A DNA stretch of 64,000 bases. Origin: JACCYI01 sp963828075 (GTDB lineage: Bacteria > Actinomycetota > Thermoleophilia > Solirubrobacterales > Solirubrobacteraceae). The stretch is from the NCBI GenBank assembly GCA_963828075.1, contig CAWHDH010000017.1:992001-1056000 (forward strand), in the 5' to 3' direction. Made by a program: the position numbers and the translations under genes. How positions within the stretch are numbered: the stretch's first letter is position 1; the number at the start of each line of letters is the position of its first letter. Of the stretch, positions 6,820 through 15,399 are shown piece after piece. The notes under the pieces were generated by a model. It was not told the DNA's origin. It did not search any database and saw only the letters and a program-made list of their open reading frames with translations.

Positions 6820-9800
6820 TTACGCAGCCGCGCGCGGCGGCAGGCGCCGCGACACGACCTTCGAGACGCCGTTGCCGGCCATCGAGACGCCGTAGAGGCA
6901 GTCGGCGGCCTCCATCGTGCGCTTCTGGTGGGTGACGACGATGAACTGCGCGCGGTCGGAGAAGCGGTGCAGGACGGTGAGGAAGCGGTCGATGTTGAGG
7001 TCGTCGAGCGCGGCCTCGACCTCGTCGAGGATGTAGAACGGGCACGGTCGGGCGAGGAAGACCGCGAACAGGAAGGCGAGCGCGGTCATCGACTTCTCGC
7101 CGCCCGACAGCAGCGACAGGCGCTTGGTGGCCTTGCCGGCCGGTGTGATCTCGATCTCGACGCCGGGCTCGTCGTCGGGCGGGCGCTCGTCAGGGTCGCG
7201 GCCGGTCGCGTCGGCGTCGTCGGCTTCGAGGTCGGCCTCGGCGTCGGCCTCGCCGCCGCCGAGCACCGGCCGCGGCCCCGCGTCCTCGCGGACGAGCCGC
7301 AAACGGCCCCGGCCACCCGGGAAGAGCTGCTCGACGACCTCCTCGAAGTTCCTCGCGGCGGCGGTGAAGGTCTCCTCGAAGGCCTCGCGGATCCGGCGGT
7401 CGGTGTCGCGGATCAGGCCTTTGAGCTCCCGCATCGCGGACTCGAGGTCCTCGCGCTGGTTCTCGAGCTCCTCGACGTGGGCGACCGCCTCGGCGTACTC
7501 GGCCTGCGCCAGCGGGTTCACGGGCCCGAGCTGCTCGCGACGGCGGGCCAAGCGCTCGATCCGCCCGTCGAGCGCCGCGCGCTCCTCCTCGGGGAGCGGC
7601 TCCTCGGCCGGCTCGGCCTCCAGCCCCAGCTTCACGGCCAGCGCCGCGAGCTGCGCCTCGGCGTCGGCGGCGTGGTCGCGTACCTGCTGGGCGCGGACCT
7701 CGGCGCGCGTGACGTCCTCGCCGCGGCGTTTGAGCACGCCCTGGACCTCGTTCTCCCGCCCGGCGCAGGCGCGCAGCTCCGCGGCCAGGCGGTCGCCGGC
7801 CTCGCGGTCGGCGTCGAGCTCGGCCTTCAGGACCTCGACGCGCGTGGCCACGGCGGCCGCGGCCTGCTCGAGCGCGGCGGCCAGGCGGACGACCGCGGGC
7901 GCGAGCGCCTCGTCGGCGGCCAGACGACCGCGCTCGTGCTCGGTGCGGCGCAGGCGCTCGGCCCGCTCCCGCTCGGCGCGGTCGGCGAGGCGGCGCTCGG
8001 TCGCGACCGCGGCCTCGAGCTGCGCGCGGCGCTCGGCGGTCGGGCCTTCGTCGGGCGCGCGGCGGCGCTGGGCGATGAGCCAGCCGGCGTGGCGCTCGGC
8101 TTCGACCGCCTCGTCGCGAGCGCGAGCGGCGGCTCGGGCGGCGCGATCGGCGTCGTCGCGGGCGGCGTCGGCGGCGGCGACCGCCTCGGAGGCCCGCTCG
8201 ACCTCGGCGCCGGCGGCCTGCTCGGCCTGGGCGGCGGCCTCGACGGCGGCGACGAGCCCGTCCCGGCGGTTGCGCTCGGCGAGCACCCGGTCCTCGCCGC
8301 CCGCGGGCACCTGGCGCAGCTCGCGCGCTGCGGCCGACCAGACGCGGCCGGTCCGCGTGACGGCCACGCCGTCGAAGTCCTCGGGGAGCGCTTCGAGCGA
8401 CTCGACGACCCAGACGCCGGCGAGCAGCCGGCGGGCAAGCGCGAATGCGGGGGCCGACCCCTCGCCGCGGACGTGATCGACCAGCCGCTCGGCGCCGGGA
8501 TTGGGCGGCGGCGGGGGCGCGGCTTCACCCGCCGCGGGCTCGCCGGGCAGCACGAGTGCGGCGCCGCCGTCGCGGCCGGCGCGTTCGAGCAGGGCGGTGC
8601 CCTCGGCGAGGTCGCCGGCCACCGCGGCGCGCAGCCGCGGCCCGAGGGCGGCGGCGAGCGCGAGCTCGTAGCCCGGCGCGGCGCTCAAGGTGTCGGCGAG
8701 GGCCGGGGCCCCGCCCGGAGCGCCCGCGTGCGCGCGCAGGAACTGGTTGACCTTGGCGAGCTCGGCGCCGGCTCGGGCCGCCTCGCGGCGTGCCTTCTCG
8801 GCGACGCCCTCGCGCTCGCGGCGCTCGCGGCGGGACGCTTCGGCGGCGGTGTCGGCCGCCGCACGGCGCTCGAACGCTCCCTGCGCCTCCGCCGCCACCG
8901 CAGCGGCGCGCTCGGCGGCCTCGATCCGCAAGGCCTCGAGGCGCTCGAGCTCCTCCTCGAGGCGCTGCGCGCGGTCCTCGGCCAGCCGCCCGAGCTCGGC
9001 CCCGAGCCCGGCGATGCGCTCGGCGGCCGCCTCGTCCGGGCGGTCCTCGGCGGCCTCGGCCTCGAGCGCCGTCAGCAGCGCCCGGCGCCGCTCGGCGCGC
9101 GCCGCGACGCGGATCGCGGCCTCGCGCGCCGCCTCGTGGCGCAGGCCGATCCGCTCGCCGGCCGAGCGGGCGGCGTAGTACCGGCTCGACAGCGATTCGC
9201 GCTCGGAGCCGCGCGAGGCCAGCGCCGCCTCGGCCCGCTCGCGCCGCGCCGCGACCTCGGCCAGCGCCGCCTCGGTCTCTGCCGCCGCGGCCCGCGCCGC
9301 CGCCACCGTCGCCTCGGCGTCGGCGAGCGACGCCCGCCCGGCGCGGACGGCGTCGCGCGCCAGCGTCCAGCGCGCCTCGTCGGTCTGGCGCTCGAGCCGC
9401 TCGTGCAGCTCGGCGGCCTCCGCCTGGCGCTTGAGCGGCCGCAGGCGCGTGCGCGCCTCCCGCTCGACGTCCAGCGCGCGATCCAGGTTGTCCTGGGTGC
9501 GGTCCAGCTTGAGCTGGGCGCGCCGGCGGCGCTTGCGGTGCTTGCCGAGCCCGGCCGCCTCCTCGATCAGCAGCCGGCGGTCGCGCGGCTTGGAGGTCAC
9601 GATCTCCGCGACCCGGCCCTGGGAGACCACCGAGTGCATCTCCTTGCCGAGGCCGGTGTCGGACAGGACCTCCAACACATCCGTCAGCCGGCAGCGCGCG
9701 CCGTTGATCTCGTAGCCGCCCTCCCCGGCCCGGTCCAGGCGCCGCCGGATCGCGATCTCCGACAGCGGCAGGTCGATCCGCCCGTCGGCGTTGTCGATGA

Positions 9801-10050
9801 CGACCTCGACCTCGGCGCCGCTGCTGGCCCGCACGCCGTGGGCGCCGGCGAAGATCACGTCCTGCATCGACTGCCCGCGGACCGCGACCGGCGACTGCTC
9901 GCCGAGCGCCCACAGCACCGCGTCGGTCACGTTCGACTTGCCGGAGCCGTTCGGGCCGACGATGACCGAGACCCCCGGCGCGAACTCGAGCCGCGTGCGC
10001 TCGGGGAACGACTTGAAGCCCTTGAGCGTGATCGACCGGAGGTGCATCAC
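6820..10050 (-). CDS. smc: Chromosome segregation protein SMC
   Basis: ATPase of the SMC-ScpAB condensin. The 1076-residue protein has Walker A VGPNGSGKSN at residues 31-40, the QSMQDVIFAG loop, and a long Ala/Glu/Arg coiled coil. A hinge lies around the LADTLSAAPGYELALAAALG segment, followed by the returning coiled coil. The C-terminal head has the ABC signature LSGGEKSMTALAFLFAVF, Walker B PFYILDEVEAALDD and the VVTHQKRTMEAAD switch. It is about 100 residues shorter than typical bacterial SMC (about 1150-1190), mostly in the coils. Start is GTG 10050 or ATG 10047. It directly follows rnc. The antisense strand is open over almost the whole gene, a GC-bias effect. Confidence 0.96.
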   Translation of the reverse strand: MMHLRSITLKGFKSFPERTRLEFAPGVSVIVGPNGSGKSNVTDAVLWALGEQSPVAVRGQSMQDVIFAGAHGVRASSGAEVEVVIDNADGRIDLPLSEIAIRRRLDRAGEGGYEINGARCRLTDVLEVLSDTGLGKEMHSVVSQGRVAEIVTSKPRDRRLLIEEAAGLGKHRKRRRRAQLKLDRTQDNLDRALDVEREARTRLRPLKRQAEAAELHERLERQTDEARWTLARDAVRAGRASLADAEATVAAARAAAAETEAALAEVAARRERAEAALASRGSERESLSSRYYAARSAGERIGLRHEAAREAAIRVAARAERRRALLTALEAEAAEDRPDEAAAERIAGLGAELGRLAEDRAQRLEEELERLEALRIEAAERAAAVAAEAQGAFERRAAADTAAEASRRERREREGVAEKARREAARAGAELAKVNQFLRAHAGAPGGAPALADTLSAAPGYELALAAALGPRLRAAVAGDLAEGTALLERAGRDGGAALVLPGEPAAGEAAPPPPPNPGAERLVDHVRGEGSAPAFALARRLLAGVWVVESLEALPEDFDGVAVTRTGRVWSAAARELRQVPAGGEDRVLAERNRRDGLVAAVEAAAQAEQAAGAEVERASEAVAAADAARDDADRAARAAARARDEAVEAERHAGWLIAQRRRAPDEGPTAERRAQLEAAVATERRLADRAERERAERLRRTEHERGRLAADEALAPAVVRLAAALEQAAAAVATRVEVLKAELDADREAGDRLAAELRACAGRENEVQGVLKRRGEDVTRAEVRAQQVRDHAADAEAQLAALAVKLGLEAEPAEEPLPEEERAALDGRIERLARRREQLGPVNPLAQAEYAEAVAHVEELENQREDLESAMRELKGLIRDTDRRIREAFEETFTAAARNFEEVVEQLFPGGRGRLRLVREDAGPRPVLGGGEADAEADLEADDADATGRDPDERPPDDEPGVEIEITPAGKATKRLSLLSGGEKSMTALAFLFAVFLARPCPFYILDEVEAALDDLNIDRFLTVLHRFSDRAQFIVVTHQKRTMEAADCLYGVSMAGNGVSKVVSRRLPPRAAA

Positions 10051-10051
10051 C

Positions 10052-10726
10052 TCACCCCGTCAACCGCGTGATCGCCGTCTCGGCCGCGGCCTGCTCGGCG
10101 TCCTTCTTCGAGCGCCCGGAGCCGCGCGCGAGCTCCTCGCCGCCGACGACCGCCGCCACCTCGAAGGTCCGGTCGTGGGGCGGGCCGTCCTCCGAGGTGA
10201 CCTCGTAGGCGACGAGCTCGCCGCGCCGGGCGAGCCGCTCCTGCAGCGCGGACTTGAAGTCCCCGGGCCGGGCCAGCGCCTCCTCGATCTCCGGGGAGAA
10301 CGCCTCGACCACCGCGGCGGACGTGCGCTCGATCCCGAACGCCAGGTAGCACGCGCCGATCACCGCCTCGATGACCGAGGCGAGGACGCGCTCGGTCCTC
10401 GCGAGCGACTCGGTGGCCGCCGGCGACGCGTCCGCGGGTGCCGCGATCCGCAGCCGCTCCGGCAAGGCGAGCCGATCGGCGACCTCCCGGCACGAGCGGC
10501 CCGACACGGCCTGGGCGCGGATCTTCGTGAGCTGCCCGGCACCGTGCTGGTCCGGGTCCAGGAGCGGATAGAGGTGCGTCGTGACCGCCAGCGCGAGCAC
10601 GGAATCGCCGAGGAACGCCAGGCGCTCGTAGGAGTCCGCGCGCCGGCTCGTCCACGACGCGTGCGTCACCGCCTGCCGGGCCAGGTCCTCGGGCAGGGCA
10701 TCGAGCAGCTCGTGCAGCTGTCGCAA
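10052..10726 (-). CDS. rnc: Ribonuclease III, with altered active-site residues
   Basis: Double-strand-specific RNase for rRNA and mRNA processing. The 224-residue protein has the RNase III domain (THASWTSRRADSYERLAFLGDSVLAL, LTKIRAQAVSGRSCREVADRL, ASVIEAVIGACYLAFG) and a C-terminal double-stranded-RNA-binding domain (DFKSALQERLARRGELVAYEV through GSGRSKKDAEQAAAETAI). Compared with the canonical ERLEFLGD and LADxxEALIGA motifs, the second acidic residue of the first motif is Ala (E41 in E. coli numbering) and the Asp of the second is Ser (D114), while the D45- and E117-equivalents remain. Cleavage may therefore be altered. It lies in rpmF-plsX-acpP-rnc-smc order. Confidence 0.92.
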   Translation of the reverse strand: MRQLHELLDALPEDLARQAVTHASWTSRRADSYERLAFLGDSVLALAVTTHLYPLLDPDQHGAGQLTKIRAQAVSGRSCREVADRLALPERLRIAAPADASPAATESLARTERVLASVIEAVIGACYLAFGIERTSAAVVEAFSPEIEEALARPGDFKSALQERLARRGELVAYEVTSEDGPPHDRTFEVAAVVGGEELARGSGRSKKDAEQAAAETAITRLTG

Positions 10727-10732
10727 ATGGGC

Positions 10733-10987
10733 TCAGGAGGTCTGGGAGGGAGCGTGGGCGAGCACGAAGTCCACGGCCTGCGCGACGGTCTGGATGCGCG
10801 CGGCCTGCTCGTCGGTCATCACCACGCCGTAGGAGTCCTCGAGCTCCTGCACGAGCGTGTAGAGGTCGAGCGAGTCGGCCTCCAGATCGTTCTTGAAGTG
10901 CGTCGACTCGTCGATCCGCCCCGGATCGAGCGCGAGCTCGTCCGCCAGGTGGGCACGGATCATCTGCAGGACCTCGTCGCGGGTCAT
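10733..10987 (-). CDS. acpP: Acyl carrier protein
   Basis: 84-residue carrier for acyl chains in fatty-acid synthesis. The phosphopantetheine attachment serine is Ser39 in the motif EADSLDLYTLVQELED, and helix IV has VAQAVDFVLAH. Length is typical. Its ATG overlaps the plsX stop by 4 bases (ATGA), so expression is coupled to PlsX, which uses acyl-ACP as substrate. It ends 6 bases before rnc. Confidence is high for a primary-metabolism ACP, given the neighbour plsX. Confidence 0.95.
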   Translation of the reverse strand: MTRDEVLQMIRAHLADELALDPGRIDESTHFKNDLEADSLDLYTLVQELEDSYGVVMTDEQAARIQTVAQAVDFVLAHAPSQTS

Positions 10988-12027
10988 GGACGATCCGCCA
11001 CGCTACCGAGGGTCTCGGACGGCGCCTCGGGGCGCCGCCGCAGCGCGCCACCGGCCTCGAGCGCGGCGTGGGTGCACCCGACCAGGTCATCGCGCACGCC
11101 GCGCGCGGCGACCCCGATGGCGGCGGCGATGCCCCGGGCGCCGAACGAGCCGTGCGGCACGACGACCAGCCGGCGCAGGCCGAGCAGGACCGCGCCCCCG
11201 TGCGCCTCCGGGTCGACGCCGTCGCGGACGCCGCGCAGCGCGGGACGCAGGAGCAGCCCGCCGGCCTTGGCGCGAGCGCTCGAGAGCGCCGCCTCGCGGA
11301 CCGCGCCCAACAGCGCGGCCGACGCCCCCTCCATCACCTTCAGCGCGATGTTGCCGGTGAACCCGTCGCAGACGATGACGTCGGCGGCGCCGGTGCCGAT
11401 CGCGAACCCCTCGACGTTGCCGATGAAGTTCAGACCACCGCCGCCATCGGCCAGCAGCGCGTGGGCCGCGATCACGTCCTCGGAGCCCTTCGTGGCCTCC
11501 TCGCCGTTGGACAGCAGCGCCACCCGCGGGCGCGCCACGCCGAGGACCAGCTCGGCGTACGCGGCGCCCATGTGGGCGAACTGCACGAGGTGGTCGGGGC
11601 GGACCTCGACGTTGGCGCCGACGTCGAGCATGAGGAACGGGTGGCGCGGGACGGGCACCGGCATCGCCAAGGCGGGGCGATGGACACCCGCTGCGCGCTT
11701 GATCCGGAACAGGCCGGCCGCGAGCGCGGCGCCGGTGGAGCCGCCGGCGACGAGCGCGTCGGCGCGGCCGTCGGCGACCGCCTGCACGGCCTGCACGACG
11801 CTCGCGTCGGGGTGCCTGCGGACCGCGCGGGCGGGGTCCGGGTCCTTGGCGATCGACCGGGGCGCGTCGACGACCTCGACGTTCGGAGACGGCTCGAGCA
11901 CGCGGGCGTCGCCGAACAGCAGGACGCGCACGTCGCGCTGCTCGACCGCGAGCGCGGCGCCGCGCGCGACCTCAGCCGGGCCCAGGTCCGCGCCCCCCGC
12001 GTCGACCGCGACGGTGACGACCGCCAC
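10984..12027 (-). CDS. plsX: Phosphate acyltransferase PlsX
   Basis: Converts acyl-ACP plus phosphate to acyl-phosphate for phospholipid synthesis. The 347-residue product starts from GTG with VTVAVDAGGADLGP and has the family motifs AGGSTGAALAAGLF, RPALAMPVPV, FLMLDVGANVEVRPDHL, AHMGAAYAE, VALLSNGEEATKGSE, FIGNVEGFAIGTGAADVIVCDGFTGNIALK and HGSFGARGI. It starts 13 bp after rpmF ends and overlaps acpP, the common rpmF-plsX-acpP arrangement. A PlsY partner is not in this window. A short low-complexity tail (GALRRRPEAPSE) follows the core. Confidence 0.95.
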   Translation of the reverse strand: MAVVTVAVDAGGADLGPAEVARGAALAVEQRDVRVLLFGDARVLEPSPNVEVVDAPRSIAKDPDPARAVRRHPDASVVQAVQAVADGRADALVAGGSTGAALAAGLFRIKRAAGVHRPALAMPVPVPRHPFLMLDVGANVEVRPDHLVQFAHMGAAYAELVLGVARPRVALLSNGEEATKGSEDVIAAHALLADGGGGLNFIGNVEGFAIGTGAADVIVCDGFTGNIALKVMEGASAALLGAVREAALSSARAKAGGLLLRPALRGVRDGVDPEAHGGAVLLGLRRLVVVPHGSFGARGIAAAIGVAARGVRDDLVGCTHAALEAGGALRRRPEAPSETLGSVADRP

Positions 12028-12040
12028 GCCGGACTAGGTC

Positions 12041-12241
12041 CTAGTGGTCGTGGTCGTGATCGTGGTCGTGGCTGTGCACGACCTCACGCCCGCCGTAGAA
12101 GCCACAGCTCGGGCAGACCCGGTGCGGCCGGCGGGGCTTGTGGCACTGGGGGCAGCTGTTCACCGTCGGCGCCGTGATCTTGTGCTGCGCGCGGCGCTGG
12201 GCGGTGCGGGCGTGCGACTGCTTCTGCTTCGGGACGGCCAT
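12041..12241 (-). CDS. rpmF: 50S ribosomal protein L32 with His-Asp tail
   Basis: 66-residue L32. The N-terminal MAVPKQKQSHARTAQRRAQHK and the Zn-ribbon CPQC...CPSC (about residues 35 to 51) are canonical, followed by GFYGGREV. After that the protein ends in an unusual HSHDHDHDHDH tail with six histidines alternating with acidic residues. The Cys set marks the zinc-containing (C+) form. The tail could bind Zn or Ni, or be a harmless repeat expansion of the GTGGTC dinucleotide codon pair. It lies 17 bp downstream of the DUF177 gene, the conserved partner. Confidence 0.95.
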   Translation of the reverse strand: MAVPKQKQSHARTAQRRAQHKITAPTVNSCPQCHKPRRPHRVCPSCGFYGGREVVHSHDHDHDHDH

Positions 12242-12258
12242 AAGGCGCAGCAGTCTAG

Positions 12259-12777
12259 CTATTCGAAGCGGAACTCCGACAGCTTCGCCCACCGCGGGTC
12301 CGGGCCGGTCTCGTGCGCGTGCTCCGGCTCGTCGTTGAGGTTGACGCCGCACTCGGGGCACAGGCCGGCGCAGTCGGGCCGGCACACGATGCTCACCGGC
12401 AGCGCGAGCGCGAAGGCGTCGCGGGTCCAGGACTCGAGGTCGAGCTCGTCCTCGGCGCCCATGTACGGCGAGGTCAGCTCCTCGCCGCCGCCCGGGATGT
12501 GGACCTCGCGGGCGTCGACCGCGTAGCGCGGCCGCGCGGGCTGGAGGCAGCGGGCGCACGGACCCTCGACGCCGGCCTCGAAGCGCAGCCGCAGCGCGTA
12601 GCCGTTGCCGGTCGTGCGCGAGATGTCGAGCCGCACGTCGACCAGGTCCTCGACGATCGTGTAGTCCTGCCCGCCGAAGTGGAACGGATCGATGTGGACG
12701 CTCAGGTCCAGCCGCCGGCCCTCGCCCGAGCTGAGCCGGAGCTGTGGGAGGTCGAAGGTGTCGGTACGCAGCGCCAT
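12259..12777 (-). CDS. DUF177/YceD-family protein (23S rRNA accumulation factor)
   Basis: 172-residue protein from ATG 12777 (a GTG at 12789 would add four residues). It shows the DUF177 core: RTTGNGYALRLRFEAGVEGPCARCLQPA, and a C-terminal four-Cys pattern VCRPDCAGLCPECGVNLND consistent with a metal-binding site. It ends DPRWAKLSEFRFE, the common ending of the family. YceD homologues are encoded immediately before rpmF throughout bacteria and are implicated in 23S rRNA accumulation. In Mycobacterium the homologue (Rv2926c) also sits beside rnc. Biochemical activity is unknown. Confidence 0.9.
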   Translation of the reverse strand: MALRTDTFDLPQLRLSSGEGRRLDLSVHIDPFHFGGQDYTIVEDLVDVRLDISRTTGNGYALRLRFEAGVEGPCARCLQPARPRYAVDAREVHIPGGGEELTSPYMGAEDELDLESWTRDAFALALPVSIVCRPDCAGLCPECGVNLNDEPEHAHETGPDPRWAKLSEFRFE

Positions 12778-12790
12778 GACGGCCTCCACG

Positions 12791-14440
12791 TTAGTTGTCG
12801 GGCGTTTCCTCCCCTTCCCCGTCGCCCGTGTCCTGAAGCTCGCGCTTGAGCACCTTGCCGGTCGACGTCCGCGGAAGCTCGTCGATGAACTCGACCTCGC
12901 GCGGGACCTTGTAGCCGGCCAGGTTCGCCTTGACGTACTTCTTGACCTCGGCCTCGGTGAGCTCGGCGCCCTTCTTGGTCACGACGACCGCCTTCAGCCG
13001 CTGGCCGAACTCCTCGTCGTCGACCCCGAAGACCGCCACCTCGTTGACCGCGTCGTGGCCGGCGAGCAGCTCCTCGACCTCCGCCGGGAACACGTTCTCG
13101 CCGCCCGAGACGATCATGTCGTCGTCGCGGCCGTCGATGAACAGGCGGCCCTTCTCGTCGAAGTGCCCGACGTCGCCGGAGGACATCAGGCCGTCGATGA
13201 CGTCCTTGTTGCCGCCGCCGGTGTAGCCCTCGAACTGCAGGTCGTTGCCGACGAAGATGCGCCCGGTCTCGCCCTCCGCGGCCGGTTTGCCGTCGTCGTC
13301 GTAGAGCTTGACCACGGTCCCGCGCGGCGGCTTGCCGGCGGTCCCGGGCGCCTCGCGCAGGTCGGTGGGGGTGGCGATCGTCGCCCAGGCGACCTCGGTC
13401 GAGCCGTAGAGGTTGTAGAGGTTCTCGCCGAAGTGGTCCATCCAGCGCTCGGAGATCGGGCCGGGCAGCGCGGAGCCCGAGACCGGCACCGCCTTGACCC
13501 TGGAGAGGTCGTAGCGGTCGAGGACCTCGTCGTCGAGCTCGAGGATCCGCTGGAGCATCACCGGGACGACGACCAGCGCCGTGCACTCGTGCTGGGCGGT
13601 CAGCGACAGGGTCGCCTCCGGGTCGAACTTGCGGCGCAGCACATACGTCGTGCTCAGCGACAGGCCGAGCGTGAAGTGCGCGAACCCCCACGCGTGGAAC
13701 AGCGGCGCGGCGATCATCGTCTTCTCGCGCGCCTTGAGCGGGATGCGCGAGAGCAGCGCGGCGGCCGGGTCGAGTGACTTCGGCTGGCCGCGCGACGCGC
13801 CCTTCGGGGTGCCGGTGGTCCCGCTGGTGAGGATGATCGCCTTGCCCGGCGCCGACGGCGGCTTGCGGTCCTCCCGGCTCCCCCGCGCGATCAGCTCCTC
13901 GACGAGGATGTCCTTGGACGCGATATCTGGCTCCGACCAGGCGATGTAGCGCTTGCGGCGCTTGCCCGCCTCGGACAGGACCTCGGTGAACTCCTGGTCG
14001 AAGATCAGCGCCTTGGGCTTCTCGCGCTTGGCGACATCGGCGAGCTGCGGCCCCGAGAACGAGGTGTTCAGGAAGAGCGCGTTGGCCCCGAGCTTCGAGC
14101 AGGCGGTCAAGGCCTCGATGAAACCGCGGTGGTTGCGGCACATGATCGCGACGCTGTCGCCCTCCAGCACGCCGTCCTCGGAGAGGGCATCGGCGAGCGC
14201 GTTGGTGCGCTCGTGCACCTCGCGGAAGGTCAGCGTCCCGAGCTCGTCGACGATCGCCAGCTCGTTCGGGTAGCGCAGCGACGACATCGTGTAGCCGGCG
14301 GCGGGCGTCGGACCCCAGCGCACCAGCGCGCCGACCAGACCCACCAGGCGATCGGGCCGCGTCGGCCGGATGATCCCCGCGTGCGCGAGCGTGGCCAGCG
14401 TGTGCAGCTTCGTCGAGACCTGCGTGGTGAGCTGGGACAT
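12791..14440 (-). CDS. AMP-forming acyl-CoA synthetase
   Basis: 549-residue member of the ANL superfamily that activates a carboxylic acid to acyl-AMP and then acyl-CoA. Motifs: A3 P-loop ILTSGTTGTPKGA, the LYGSTEVAWATIATP aromatic/nucleotide motif, DGLMSSGDVGHFDEKGRLFIDGRDDDMIVSGGENVFPAEVEELL (A7-A8 region, segmental), and the catalytic lysine near PRTSTGKVLKREL. ATG 14440 gives MSQLTTQVSTKLHTLATLAHAG, resembling long- or medium-chain fatty acyl-CoA ligases. It lies between housekeeping DUF177 and an orphan gene. Chain length and pathway are undetermined; fatty acid activation is most likely. Confidence 0.9.
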   Translation of the reverse strand: MSQLTTQVSTKLHTLATLAHAGIIRPTRPDRLVGLVGALVRWGPTPAAGYTMSSLRYPNELAIVDELGTLTFREVHERTNALADALSEDGVLEGDSVAIMCRNHRGFIEALTACSKLGANALFLNTSFSGPQLADVAKREKPKALIFDQEFTEVLSEAGKRRKRYIAWSEPDIASKDILVEELIARGSREDRKPPSAPGKAIILTSGTTGTPKGASRGQPKSLDPAAALLSRIPLKAREKTMIAAPLFHAWGFAHFTLGLSLSTTYVLRRKFDPEATLSLTAQHECTALVVVPVMLQRILELDDEVLDRYDLSRVKAVPVSGSALPGPISERWMDHFGENLYNLYGSTEVAWATIATPTDLREAPGTAGKPPRGTVVKLYDDDGKPAAEGETGRIFVGNDLQFEGYTGGGNKDVIDGLMSSGDVGHFDEKGRLFIDGRDDDMIVSGGENVFPAEVEELLAGHDAVNEVAVFGVDDEEFGQRLKAVVVTKKGAELTEAEVKKYVKANLAGYKVPREVEFIDELPRTSTGKVLKRELQDTGDGEGEETPDN

Positions 14441-14451
14441 GGCGCGGGATG

Positions 14452-15399
14452 TTATGGGCCAGGCAAGGCGAGGCCCGCCGGTGGAGCGCCCGTCTCGATG
14501 AAGGCGTGGATGTCCGCCGCCCGCCTCGAGTTCAGGAAGACGTGGCGCTGGCCGACGGACGGCTTCTCGGCGAGCAGGCCGGCCTCGATCAACGCCTCGC
14601 CGACGTCCTGCGCCAGCGCGCGGTCGTTGCCGGCGAAGCCGCGCGCCAGGTGCGCGAAGTCGGTGTGGTAGCCGCCCCACTTGCCCATCCCGTTGAGGCG
14701 CTGCAGGATCCGCCGCGCGATGCGCCGGGCGGGGTCGGGGTCCTCGTGCGGTCGCGCCGCCGCGGCGTCGCCCATCGCGAGCAGGCCGAGGACCGCCTCC
14801 TCGTGCGCGTCGACGGAGCGCGGGTCGCCGGGCTGGCCGCCGAGCCGCGCGACCGCCTCCGCGACGCGCAGGGGGTGCCCGGCGCCGATCGGCTCGCGGA
14901 GCCCGGACGCGGCGTCCGCGAGCAGGCAGGACGGCACCGCCACGGCCTCGGCGCGCAGCCGGTCGATCACGCGGATGCGCTCGGCGAACGCGAGCGGGAC
15001 GAGCTCGTCGAGCTCGTCCGGGCGCAGCGGGTCGGCGGCGAGTCCGAGCACGAGGAATCCCTCGTGCTCACCGGCGCGGATCGACGGCTCGGCGGGGACG
15101 AGCGCGTCGGCGAGATCGAGGAGCGCCGCGACGACCGCCGCGGCCAGCAGCCACCCTCGCTCGGGCGCGACCGCGGGGTCGGCGCGGAACGCGGCGTCGA
15201 GCGGGAGGGCGGCGAGCAGGAGGCCGTCGACGTCGGCGATGGCCACGCTCACGGGGGTCCCGTAGCCGGACCGCTTCTCGGTCAGCTCCGTGCGCCCGCG
15301 CGCGAGCGCGGCGGCGAGCTCGCGCCTCAGGTGCGCGGTGGCGGAGCCCGGCGCCGCGGCGCCGCCGACATCCGCGAGCGCGGCGGCGAGCGGGGTCAT
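14452..15399 (-). CDS. Conserved protein of unknown function, possible C-terminal winged helix
   Basis: 315-residue alanine-rich protein that I cannot assign to a named family. The first about 210 residues look like a globular alpha/beta region with SVAIADVDGLLLAALPLDAAF and GFLVLGLAADPLRPDEL. The last about 85 residues are far more motif-like: ARRILQRLNGMGKWGGYH, TDFAHLARGFAGNDRALAQD, GEALIEAGLLAEKPSVGQRH and VFLNSRRAADIHAFI. That helix/turn/strand pattern suggests a winged-helix fold. It overlaps the macrodomain gene by 4 bases (ATGA) and is followed 11 bp later by the acyl-CoA synthetase, so all three are probably cotranscribed. Confidence 0.75.
   Translation of the reverse strand: MTPLAAALADVGGAAAPGSATAHLRRELAAALARGRTELTEKRSGYGTPVSVAIADVDGLLLAALPLDAAFRADPAVAPERGWLLAAAVVAALLDLADALVPAEPSIRAGEHEGFLVLGLAADPLRPDELDELVPLAFAERIRVIDRLRAEAVAVPSCLLADAASGLREPIGAGHPLRVAEAVARLGGQPGDPRSVDAHEEAVLGLLAMGDAAAARPHEDPDPARRIARRILQRLNGMGKWGGYHTDFAHLARGFAGNDRALAQDVGEALIEAGLLAEKPSVGQRHVFLNSRRAADIHAFIETGAPPAGLALPGP

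Noticed and set aside
6529..10071. 1180-codon open frame opposite smc
   Set aside because: It is the reverse reading of a confident SMC gene; no recognisable motif.
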